Positions 1 through 5,115 of a stretch of 5,958 nucleotides of DNA are shown one piece after another. The notes under the pieces are model-generated. The model searched no databases, was not told the DNA's origin, and saw nothing but the letters and a program-made list of their open reading frames with translations. Every line of letters starts with the position of its first letter. The stretch's first letter is position 1. The position numbers and the translations under genes were made by a program. The stretch comes from Anaerolineae bacterium (lineage in GTDB: Bacteria; Chloroflexota; Anaerolineae; Promineifilales; Promineifilaceae): assembly GCA_014879345.1 (NCBI GenBank), contig JACSSI010000342.1, forward strand, positions 1-5,958, given 5' to 3'.

Positions 1-468
1 GTGCAAAAAAAGTGGCAGCCTATTGTAAAACAAGTTGTCTTGCCAGAAGATGTCCGCGCCTCTGCCCAGGTGGCAAACCGCCTGGAAAAAGCGGACATCA
101 TCTTCATCGCACCCTCGAACCCCTTCGTTAGCATCGACCCGATTCTCAACGTCTACCCCATCCGTGAAATGGTGATGGATTTGCCGCAAGCGACCATCGC
201 CGTCAGTCCCATCATCGGCGACAGTGCCGTCAAGGGGCCAGCCGCCAAGATGATGCAAGAAATGGGCATGGCCGTGTCCGCAACGGCCGTTGCCACCTAC
301 TATGGCGATCTTATCGACGGCTTCGTCTATGACAGCAGCGATCCCAACCCGGTTGAATTGACAGAAACGGCCGTTCTCCGCACCAATACCTTGATGCAAA
401 ACAGCAGCGACCGCCGTCGTCTGGCGGAAGAAGTATTGGCATTTGCTCAGCAAATTATTGATGGCTGA
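1..468 (+). CDS. cofD: 2-phospho-L-lactate transferase CofD, C-terminal part (5' end outside the window)
   Basis: CofD transfers the phospholactyl (or, in many bacteria, phosphoenolpyruvyl) group from a guanylylated donor onto the deazaflavin FO, giving F420-0 or its dehydro form, in the cytoplasm. The visible 155 residues match the second half of the family: APSNPFVSIDPIL (37-49), AVSPIIG with AVKGPAAKMM (67-85), and DLIDGFVYD (103-111). The family is usually a little over 300 residues, so about half the gene lies upstream. The GTG at base 1 is therefore an internal valine codon and not a start; the preceding family motif is expected just outside the window. The stop is TGA at 466-468, and cofC begins 29 bases later. 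The identity is firm. The donor (lactate or PEP type) cannot be told from this fragment. Confidence 0.93.
   Translation: MQKKWQPIVKQVVLPEDVRASAQVANRLEKADIIFIAPSNPFVSIDPILNVYPIREMVMDLPQATIAVSPIIGDSAVKGPAAKMMQEMGMAVSATAVATYYGDLIDGFVYDSSDPNPVELTETAVLRTNTLMQNSSDRRRLAEEVLAFAQQIIDG
282..291. repeat. Iterated palindrome AACGGCCGTT, copy 1
   Basis: Exact copy inside cofD. It is read as (gc)A-ACG-GCC-GTT, giving the residues T-A-V. Confidence 0.85.
366..375. repeat. Iterated palindrome AACGGCCGTT, copy 2
   Basis: Exact copy inside cofD, 84 bases after copy 1 and in the same phase (T-A-V), in the less conserved C-terminal part of the protein. Confidence 0.85.
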
Positions 469-497
469 GTAAACAACTCACCACGCAAATTCCAGCC

Positions 498-1106
498 ATG
501 ACCATTTGGGCCATACTTCCCGTCAAGCCACTTTCGCAAAGCAAAACGCGATTAGCCCATATCTTGTCACCCGCAGAACGGGCAGATCTCACCCAGCAAC
601 TGCTCGAACACACCCTCCAGGTATTACAGCAAGTGCCAGCCATCGCCCAAACATTGGTCGTCAGCCGTGATGCGGCCGTATTACACACAGCCCAACGCTA
701 CCACACCGACACCTTTACAGAACACGAGCCATTTCACCTGAAAACGGCCGTTACCCAAGCCGCCAAATATGCTACACTACAAGGCGTAAACAGCATCCTC
801 ATCATTCCCGCAGATTTGCCCTTTCTGCAAGCGTATGAGATCCAAAACATACTCAACGAGATTTCAACCGCAGAAAACTGCATCATTTGCCCCGATGAGA
901 AACAAAACGGCACGAATGCCCTCATGCTGCCGCCCTCAATAAACTTCAGATTCCAATACGGGCCAGGCAGTTACCAAAAACATCTTGCCGAAGCACAACG
1001 ACTCAAAATAACCATAAAATCCATCACCACACCCGGCATCTGCTTCGACCTCGATACAGAAGCCGATTGGCACATTTATCAGCAAGCGTTAGGCGTCAAT
1101 TCATAG
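498..1106 (+). CDS. cofC: 2-phospho-L-lactate (or PEP) guanylyltransferase CofC/FbiD
   Basis: CofC uses GTP to guanylylate 2-phospholactate (or PEP in FbiD-type enzymes), making the unstable donor that CofD consumes, so adjacency to cofD is expected. The 202 residues are normal family length. Visible motifs are the N-terminal nucleotide-binding segment LPVKPLSQSKTRLA (7-20), LSPAERADL (23-31), PADLP (104-108), NGTNALMLPP (137-146), the GPGSYQKHLAEA segment (155-166) and the acidic FDLDTEADW (183-191). An odd point is that the family usually has an L-N pair followed by a small-residue helix where this protein reads HLKTAV (80-85); the asparagine is replaced and the site is overlaid by an AACGGCCGTT palindrome. 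The ATG at 498 gives the standard N-terminus. It has no clear ribosome binding site, so coupling to cofD translation is likely. Substrate preference is not decided by the sequence. Confidence 0.93.
   Translation: MTIWAILPVKPLSQSKTRLAHILSPAERADLTQQLLEHTLQVLQQVPAIAQTLVVSRDAAVLHTAQRYHTDTFTEHEPFHLKTAVTQAAKYATLQGVNSILIIPADLPFLQAYEIQNILNEISTAENCIICPDEKQNGTNALMLPPSINFRFQYGPGSYQKHLAEAQRLKITIKSITTPGICFDLDTEADWHIYQQALGVNS
743..752. repeat. Iterated palindrome AACGGCCGTT, copy 3
   Basis: Exact copy inside cofC, again in the T-A-V phase. It overlays residues K82 to V85, where the family usually has an asparagine after the leucine. Confidence 0.85.
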
Positions 1107-1154
1107 CCGACGAAGAATTTCCAGGCAAACACACCTAACACAACAATCAAGAAC

Positions 1155-1160
1155 AGGAGG
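1155..1160 (+). promoter_or_regulatory. Strong ribosome binding site AGGAGG of the LLM oxidoreductase gene
   Basis: AGGAGG is a full anti-Shine-Dalgarno match, five bases before the ATG at 1166. It fixes that start. It contrasts with cofC, the kinase gene and the XdhC-family gene, which have no comparable site, and suggests the oxidoreductase is made in larger amounts than the F420 biosynthesis enzymes on the same message. Confidence 0.85.
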
Positions 1161-1165
1161 TTCCC

Positions 1166-2170
1166 ATGTCAAAAGATCGCGTTGCACTCTATTTACAAGA
1201 TGCCCATTCCCTACAAGAAGGCATCAAACTCGTTCAATACGCCGAAGAAAAAGGGTTTGAAGCCGTATGGCAAGCCGAAAGCCGCCTCGTGCGTGATGCC
1301 ATCGTGCCGATGGCCGCCTTTGCCGCCACCACCAGCAAAATCAAAGTTGCCAGCGGTGTCACCAATAACTGGACACGTAACATTGGCCTGCTCGCCGCCA
1401 CCTTCCTCACCCTGGACGATTTGGCAGAAGACCGCATCATCTGCGGCATCGGTGCCTGGTGGGATCCGCTTGCCAGCAAAGTAGGCATTGATCGGCGCAA
1501 GCCCTTATCAGCCATGCGTGAAACAGTGCAAGTGTTGCGCAGCCTGCTTAACATGGAAACTGTCACCTTCGATGGCGAATTCCATCATGTAGACGGCATC
1601 ACCCTGGATGTGGTACACGGCCGTCGTGAGCCGCGCAATGTGCCCATCTACATCGGTGCCACCGGCATGAAAATGATGGAAATGACAGGCGAAATCGCTG
1701 ACGGTGCCTGCCTCAACTACCTCGTCCATCCATCCTACAATCTGGCCGCTGTCGAAGCGTTAGAAACGGGTGCCAAACGAGCTGGCCGCTCTATCGACGA
1801 CATCGACCGGCCGCAGTTGATGATCTGCTCCGTCGATTATGACCGCGAGAAAGCGCTCAACAAAGCACGGAAAATGATGGTTCAATATCTCGGACAACAA
1901 CCCCACCTCATGAAAGCCAGTGGTGTCAGCCAGGAACTTTTGGATGAAATCCACCAGGTGCTGACATGGCCTGCCACCGATGAAGAAATCGAAGCGGCTA
2001 TGCACCTTGTCCCCGATGATGTGGTGCAAATGTGTACTGCCAGCGGCTCTCCAGAAGAGGTGAAAGCCAAAGTCCGGGAATACATCGACAATGGCTGTAC
2101 GTGTCCCATCCTCTATCCGCTCGGAGACCCGTGGCTCATGATTGATATTTTCAGCGACGGCTACAATTAG
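1166..2170 (+). CDS. LLM-class (luciferase-like) F420-dependent oxidoreductase, substrate unknown
   Basis: This is a TIM-barrel enzyme of the bacterial luciferase-like superfamily, in the branch resembling F420-dependent methylenetetrahydromethanopterin reductase (Mer). It likely moves hydride between F420H2 and an unknown substrate in the cytoplasm. The 334 residues are full length for the family. Seen in order: the first barrel strand VALYLQD (6-12), EKGFEAVWQAES (28-39), SGVTNNWTRN (63-72, in the area where the family has a cis-peptide bulge at the deazaflavin), LAEDRIICGIGAWWDP (86-101, the glycine-rich family motif with an unusual WW pair), and VPIYIGATGMKMMEMTGEIADG (159-180, the phosphate-binding segment). 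The end, DPWLMIDIFSDGYN, is distinctive. F420 rather than FMN is inferred from the neighbouring cofC and cofD and from the Mer-like pattern. It is probably co-transcribed with cofC (59-base gap). A role in tetrahydromethanopterin metabolism is possible, but nothing else here supports it. Confidence 0.88.
   Translation: MSKDRVALYLQDAHSLQEGIKLVQYAEEKGFEAVWQAESRLVRDAIVPMAAFAATTSKIKVASGVTNNWTRNIGLLAATFLTLDDLAEDRIICGIGAWWDPLASKVGIDRRKPLSAMRETVQVLRSLLNMETVTFDGEFHHVDGITLDVVHGRREPRNVPIYIGATGMKMMEMTGEIADGACLNYLVHPSYNLAAVEALETGAKRAGRSIDDIDRPQLMICSVDYDREKALNKARKMMVQYLGQQPHLMKASGVSQELLDEIHQVLTWPATDEEIEAAMHLVPDDVVQMCTASGSPEEVKAKVREYIDNGCTCPILYPLGDPWLMIDIFSDGYN
1617..1624. repeat. Eight-base core ACGGCCGT of the iterated palindrome (degenerate copy)
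   Basis: This copy lies inside the oxidoreductase gene and keeps only the inner eight bases; the flanks are C and C instead of A and T. Further bare CGGCCG cores are at 673-678 and 1808-1813. Confidence 0.6.
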
Positions 2171-2226
2171 TGACTATTCGCAATTCTGGCTTGTAGTAGC
2201 CACTTATGGAACTTAAGGAAATAAAC

Positions 2227-2314
2227 CGGTAATCGTGTCATGCCCGCGAAGGCGGGTATCCACAGGTGGTGGCGAAAGGATTCCACCTTCGTGGGAATGA
2301 CAAGTCTATTACCG
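2227..2314. repeat. Nested palindromic repeat element (MITE/REP-like), 88 bases
   Basis: The ends are exact inverted repeats: CGGTAAT (2227-2233) and ATTACCG (2308-2314). Inside, TGTCATGCCCGCGAAGGCGG from 2236 is mirrored, with few mismatches, by the reverse complement of 2279-2302, which begins TTGTCATTCCCACGAAGG. Each arm can also fold alone: CCCGC-GAAG-GCGGG (2243-2256), and CCAC-CTTC-GTGG (2283-2294). The TGTCATTCCCGCGAAGGCGGGAATCC type of sequence is one I recognise as a dispersed intergenic repeat in many unrelated bacteria. A run of seven T (2321-2327) begins six bases after the right end, so the element could also end the upstream transcript. Whether it is mobile cannot be shown from one copy. 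Confidence 0.7.
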
Positions 2315-2334
2315 AAATAATTTTTTTACATTCA

Positions 2335-2354
2335 TTAGTGACCCTACTCACTAA
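2335..2354. repeat. Short inverted repeat TTAGTGA / TCACTAA
   Basis: Perfect 7-base arms (2335-2341 and 2348-2354) enclose CCCTAC. No T-run follows, so it is not an obvious terminator. It could be an operator half-site pair or chance. The sequence ATTAGTGAC at its left arm (2334-2342) is repeated exactly at 2166-2174, across the stop codon of the oxidoreductase gene. Confidence 0.4.
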
Positions 2355-2387
2355 AGTCATCCTCACGAACTAAAACCCTATATCTAC

Positions 2388-2419
2388 AAAAAGCACGCTG
2401 AATTATCAGCGTGCTTTTT
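2388..2419 (+). terminator. Rho-independent terminator, potentially bidirectional
   Basis: A perfect 14-bp stem is formed by AAAAAGCACGCTGA (2388-2401) and TCAGCGTGCTTTTT (2406-2419) around an ATTA loop. The stem is GC-rich in the middle, ends in a T-run on the + strand, and has a matching A-run at its left side, so it could also stop transcription from the minus strand. It separates the F420 module from the kinase promoter. It lies about 220 bases after the oxidoreductase stop and directly after the stop codon of a possible minus-strand ORF. Confidence 0.9.
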
Positions 2420-2483
2420 ATTTCTTCTGTTTCACGGCTGGCAGTGGTACAGGTTTCCCGCTGTTATTCCATTTCTCTTTCAT
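2418..2483 (-). pseudogene. Possible minus-strand gene remnant or 21-residue small ORF
   Basis: On the minus strand the frame ending in TAA at 2418-2420 is open for about 49 codons, back to an in-frame stop near 2568. The ATG at 2481-2483 would give the 21-residue, lysine- and proline-rich peptide MKEKWNNSGKPVPLPAVKQKK. The stop abuts the terminator, which suits a gene end on this strand. The longer open stretch, reading ...IVTRKDSCNSAII before that methionine, looks protein-like but has no ATG or GTG start. No ribosome binding site is seen before the ATG. It may be the 3' stump of a lost gene, a tiny peptide gene, or an accident. I recognise no family. Confidence 0.2.
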
Positions 2484-2489
2484 TATAAT
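2484..2489 (+). promoter_or_regulatory. Candidate -10 box TATAAT for the kinase gene
   Basis: This is an exact TATAAT in the gap after the terminator. With a 17-base spacer the -35 position (2461-2466) reads CTGTTA, only three of six consensus bases, so the promoter is weak or helped by an activator. A transcript from here would have a leader of about 125-130 bases before the kinase ATG at 2624. Confidence 0.45.
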
Positions 2490-2623
2490 GGCAGAATTAC
2501 ACGAATCTTTACGGGTAACGATATCAACAGTAGTGGTTCTAATCAGCTTACAAATAAGGAATAAGTCCTAAAGTTAGCAATTTCACCACCTATAAACGGA
2601 TGATACGTTTCCCATAGGCTACA

Positions 2624-4021
2624 ATGCTCATTATGGATCAAGAATACCGTCAAGAACTTCGTTCAGACTCTAGCCAAATTATTTTCCCATTTACAGTTAT
2701 TATTCTGGTGTTTGCCAGTTTGGCGGCTGCCATATCACATGGGTTTGCAGACGGATGGCATTTTCTTGCGTATGCCGTTATAGGGCCGTTAGGCATTATT
2801 GTCGCCTGGAACTTCGTTAAACGTGGCTATCAAGAAATAGGTGGATGGGTCTTTACGCTAGTCAATCTTATCATGATTACTGTGATCATGATGGCTGAAT
2901 ATGAACCAGGAGAGATGGGCGTATATCCTTATCTCTATGGCATATTTATTGTCATTTCCAGTATGATTTTGCCACCATCTTCTGGCATTATTACCTGGGC
3001 GCTATCATTTTTGTGTATGTTGATTGGTTTTTGGTTTATTGGCGAACTCAGCCTGATAACAATTATTGCGTATTTACCCCCAATTTTTATCAATTTAATG
3101 CTCAGTTTGGTTGCGTATTTGAGTGCAGTTGAATGGCAAATTGCCGTGGAATCAACCAGTCATTTACACTTGCGTGTGCAGCAGCGGCGTGATGATCTGT
3201 TTAAGACACAAGAAGAGCTGCGGATGACAAACGGCCGTTTACAGTTCATGAATAGTCAGCTTGATTTGGCTCGTCAGGATGCCGTTAACGAAAGAGATTT
3301 GCGCACACGTTTCATGAACAACGTCAGTCACGAACTGCGCACACCATTGAACTCTATTGTCAACTTTGCCCATATCTTAACGCTAGGCGGTCGCGGAGCC
3401 GTATCTGAAGGACAGAAAGATTATTTAGGGCGGATTGAACAATCTGGCTGGCATCTTCTTAACGTCTTGAACGATTTGCTGGATATGGCACAAATCGAAT
3501 CCGGTGAATTCAAGCTCCATTTGGAACCGACACACCTCTACCATATCTGTGAAGAAGCCATGACAACCACACGCGGTCTGCTTCTGGAAAAAGAGGTTGA
3601 AATCAATCTCATACGAGATTACCCAGAAGAGTGGCCCACGGTGAACGTCGATCAGATGCGCATCAAACAAGCTTTGATCAACTTGTTGGGCAATGCCGCA
3701 AAATATACAGAAGAGGGGTATATTGCTTTACGTGTTATGCCAACTGATGAGAAACTGATTATTTCAGTTGAAGACTCGGGTATCGGTATTCCACCAGAAT
3801 ATCATCAAGCGATTTTTGAAGAGTTCCGGCAGGTTGATGAAACCGCCGCTCGCAAGCGCATTGGTACTGGCTTGGGGCTGCCCATTACCAAACATCTTAT
3901 TGAACGGCACGGGGGATCGCTTTCTATTCAGAGTGCCATTGGTGAAGGCAGCACCTTTACGATTACGCTTCCCATTTATGAAACAGTAACGGCCGTTACC
4001 CCCCAACTAGAACTAGCCTAA
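2624..4021 (+). CDS. Membrane-bound sensor histidine kinase (HisKA/HATPase_c) with six-helix sensor region
   Basis: This kinase autophosphorylates on histidine and passes phosphate to a receiver, probably the CheY-like protein encoded 88 bases downstream. Residues 18-168 are strongly hydrophobic, with about six membrane helices (roughly 18-38, 45-62, 73-91, 100-117, 121-140, 143-168) and very short loops, so the signal is probably sensed in or at the membrane. A helical linker (175-228) is likely a coiled coil. HisKA follows: VSHELRTPLN with H236 as phospho-acceptor. The ATPase domain has the N box NLLGNAAKYT (353-362), DSGIGI (384-389), the F box FEEFRQVD (398-405) and GTGLGLPI (414-421). 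All catalytic motifs are intact. The start is ATG 2624 or ATG 2633, both without a clear ribosome binding site. I do not recognise the sensor domain. The gene is AT-richer than its neighbours: a hand count of 3001-3060 gives 22 G+C of 60. Confidence 0.93.
   Translation: MLIMDQEYRQELRSDSSQIIFPFTVIILVFASLAAAISHGFADGWHFLAYAVIGPLGIIVAWNFVKRGYQEIGGWVFTLVNLIMITVIMMAEYEPGEMGVYPYLYGIFIVISSMILPPSSGIITWALSFLCMLIGFWFIGELSLITIIAYLPPIFINLMLSLVAYLSAVEWQIAVESTSHLHLRVQQRRDDLFKTQEELRMTNGRLQFMNSQLDLARQDAVNERDLRTRFMNNVSHELRTPLNSIVNFAHILTLGGRGAVSEGQKDYLGRIEQSGWHLLNVLNDLLDMAQIESGEFKLHLEPTHLYHICEEAMTTTRGLLLEKEVEINLIRDYPEEWPTVNVDQMRIKQALINLLGNAAKYTEEGYIALRVMPTDEKLIISVEDSGIGIPPEYHQAIFEEFRQVDETAARKRIGTGLGLPITKHLIERHGGSLSIQSAIGEGSTFTITLPIYETVTAVTPQLELA
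3230..3239. repeat. Iterated palindrome AACGGCCGTT, copy 4
   Basis: Exact copy in the kinase linker, extended to a 12-base palindrome AAACGGCCGTTT (3229-3240). It is read in a different phase, AAC-GGC-CGT, giving N-G-R. Confidence 0.85.
3988..3997. repeat. Iterated palindrome AACGGCCGTT, copy 5
   Basis: Exact copy in the non-conserved tail of the kinase, extended to a perfect 14-base palindrome GTAACGGCCGTTAC (3986-3999). It is read in the T-A-V phase. Confidence 0.85.
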
Positions 4022-4109
4022 TCAAGTAACCTTTGATGATCCCCACCTATTTTGATACACTCCGCACTCGAAGTTGTCTACATACCCTGTCACAATTGGA
4101 TTTTAATTT

Positions 4110-4517
4110 ATGCCTACTCTAACTGATGCCTATATCGTCGTTGTTGAAGATGACCCGAATGCGCTGCTCGTCACCATGGATTTGTTACGGCTAGGTGGTG
4201 CGGATCAATGCTTTTCACGTAAATCAGCCGATGCCGCTCTTGAATTTGCAGAAAAACTGCCGCAAGTAGATTTGTTTCTTGTGGATATCAACATGCCAGG
4301 AAAAAGCGGCTTTGAACTGCTTGAAGCTGTCAAAAAACACCCCAAACTGCAAACCGCCAAAGTTGTTGCCGTAACTGCCGGTACATTTGAAGAAGACGTG
4401 CAGAAAGCACGGGAAGCCGGTTTTGATGGTTTCATCAGCAAACCCCTTAAAACAACTGTGTTCCCGTCACAAGTTCAACGAATTTTAGATGGGGAATCCA
4501 TCTGGGATTGGCGCTAA
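4110..4517 (+). CDS. Stand-alone CheY-like response regulator (receiver domain only)
   Basis: The 135 residues are essentially one receiver domain. The acidic pocket is VVEDD (11-15), the phospho-acceptor is D59 in FLVDINMPG (56-64), the switch threonine is T89 in VAVTAGT (86-92), and the conserved lysine is K111 in ISKPL (109-113). Only about 20 residues follow, ending in IWDWR, with no DNA-binding or enzymatic output domain. It therefore likely works by protein contact or as a phosphorelay intermediate, receiving phosphate from the kinase just upstream. No terminator lies in the 88-base gap, so co-transcription is likely. A TTGGA (4096-4100) nine bases before the ATG is a weak ribosome binding site. 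Confidence 0.93.
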   Translation: MPTLTDAYIVVVEDDPNALLVTMDLLRLGGADQCFSRKSADAALEFAEKLPQVDLFLVDINMPGKSGFELLEAVKKHPKLQTAKVVAVTAGTFEEDVQKAREAGFDGFISKPLKTTVFPSQVQRILDGESIWDWR

Positions 4518-4527
4518 CTTCTTCACA

Positions 4528-4542
4528 GTTCACGCCGTGAAC
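4528..4542. promoter_or_regulatory. Perfect inverted repeat GTTCACG-C-CGTGAAC heading the 13-bp array
   Basis: Seven-base arms (4528-4534 and 4536-4542) flank a single C. The right arm is the start of the first 13-bp repeat, so the TGAAC half-site of the array is present once in inverted and four times in direct orientation. The form is that of a dimeric regulator operator. It starts 10 bases after the receiver stop codon and has no T-run, so it is a poor terminator. Confidence 0.5.
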
Positions 4543-4601
4543 ACACGCAGTGAACACACGCAGTGAACACATGCAGTGAACATACGCAGTAGACCTACGC
4601 C
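4537..4601. repeat. Five tandem 13-bp repeats, consensus GTGAACACACGCA
   Basis: The units are 4537-4549 and 4550-4562 (identical, GTGAACACACGCA), 4563-4575 (GTGAACACATGCA), 4576-4588 (GTGAACATACGCA) and 4589-4601 (GTAGACCTACGCC, the most diverged). The array fills the gap between the receiver gene and the promoter of the lipoprotein gene, ending 14 bases before the -35 box. It could be a set of regulator binding sites or a slippage-made minisatellite. The graded divergence toward the promoter fits either. The minus-strand frame through the array is open only because 13-bp units happen to avoid stops; I do not treat it as coding. Confidence 0.85.
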
Positions 4602-4615
4602 CGGCAAAAAGTGTA

Positions 4616-4645
4616 TTGACATAAACAACGCAACTATTTGCTAAT
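4616..4645 (+). promoter_or_regulatory. Probable sigma-70 type promoter for the lipoprotein-XdhC operon
   Basis: The -35 box TTGACA (4616-4621) is a perfect consensus. With an 18-base spacer the -10 box is GCTAAT (4640-4645, four of six consensus bases). Transcription would start near 4652, about 15 bases before the GGAGG ribosome binding site. The 13-bp repeat array lies immediately upstream, in the position of activator or repressor sites. Confidence 0.6.
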
Positions 4646-4666
4646 TCTTCACGCAATTTAATCTTT

Positions 4667-4671
4667 GGAGG
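4667..4671 (+). promoter_or_regulatory. Ribosome binding site GGAGG that decides the TTG start
   Basis: GGAGG ends four bases before the TTG at 4676. The only ATG later in this frame begins far inside the protein (residue 92), after the signal peptide and most cysteines. The combination of this site, the TTG and the lipoprotein signal that follows makes 4676 the convincing start. Confidence 0.75.
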
Positions 4672-4675
4672 TCTT

Positions 4676-5110
4676 TTGAAACGGCCGTTTCCACCCCATC
4701 CACATCGCGGCAAAAACATAGTCAGCCTGATCGGGTTGGCTCTCTTTTTCCTGCTGCTCATCTCAGGCTGTGGGCGAGGTAACGAAGAAACGCCACCAGA
4801 AGGCGATCCGAACGCGCCGCAACAACAGCTCGGCACCCTCGTTTGCAGCGAAGAATGCGCTGCCAGAGGCCAATGCGGCACCAGCGTCAGTAATAATCAA
4901 CCCGTTATCCTGGGCCACCCTGACCACCCCGCCGTGCAAGATCATCAAATGACCTTCCCGGCTGAAAACACCTTGCCCATCATCGGCACCAAAGATGAAC
5001 TCGTTCAAGTAACAGCAACCGGCGAGCAGTTTAACCACACATTTTTCTTGCTGCAACGAGAAGATGAACGCGTGGGCTGGGTAGCTGGCTGGTGTCTTAA
5101 TCCCCAATAA
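4676..5110 (+). CDS. Small lipoprotein with C-terminal SH3-like domain (TTG start)
   Basis: The 144-residue protein has a basic N-terminus, a hydrophobic stretch (14-30) and a lipobox I-S-G-C with C32 as the lipidation site, so it is predicted to be anchored on the outer face of the membrane. A proline- and acid-rich linker follows (34-52). The mature part has four further cysteines: C57, C61, C67 (spacing C-x3-C-x5-C) and C140, probably disulfide-bonded outside the cell. The C-terminus, ERVGWVAGWCL, resembles the end of bacterial SH3 domains, which often bind cell-wall or protein ligands. The overall family is not one I can name. It shares a transcript with the XdhC-family gene that starts five bases after its stop. 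Codons 2-5 lie within an AAACGGCCGTTT palindrome. The function is unknown; SH3 is a moderate-confidence call. Confidence 0.75.
   Translation: MKRPFPPHPHRGKNIVSLIGLALFFLLLISGCGRGNEETPPEGDPNAPQQQLGTLVCSEECAARGQCGTSVSNNQPVILGHPDHPAVQDHQMTFPAENTLPIIGTKDELVQVTATGEQFNHTFFLLQREDERVGWVAGWCLNPQ
4680..4689. repeat. Iterated palindrome AACGGCCGTT, copy 6
   Basis: Exact copy, extended to AAACGGCCGTTT (4679-4690), covering codons 2-5 of the lipoprotein gene in the third phase (AAA-CGG-CCG-TTT, K-R-P-F). It starts eight bases after the ribosome binding site, so it could also affect translation initiation. Confidence 0.85.
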
Positions 5111-5115
5111 ATTTT

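Noticed and set aside
1..3. GTG at base 1 as the start of the first gene
   Set aside because: The protein begins in the middle of the CofD fold and is about half the usual length. The codon is an internal valine and the gene is cut by the window.
1234..1566. Minus-strand open frame of 110 codons inside the oxidoreductase gene
   Set aside because: It is antisense to a well-conserved enzyme, with low-complexity, serine- and arginine-rich content typical of a shadow frame.
2490..2623. Kinase leader of about 130 bases as a riboswitch
   Set aside because: No recognisable riboswitch core or terminator/antiterminator pair could be found by eye, and the promoter position itself is uncertain.
4021..4037. 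ATCAAG / CTTTGAT weak hairpin just after the kinase stop as a terminator
   Set aside because: The stem is short and bulged, has no T-run, and is followed closely by the partner receiver gene.
4537..4601. The 13-bp repeats as a CRISPR array
   Set aside because: The units are only 13 bases and contiguous, with no spacers of 25-40 bases and no cas genes in view.
4447..4881. Long minus-strand open frame of 144 codons running through the 13-bp repeats
   Set aside because: It overlaps the end of the receiver gene, the promoter and the lipoprotein signal region. Its cysteine- and valine-rich stretch is just the repeat read backwards, and it has no ribosome binding site or family resemblance.
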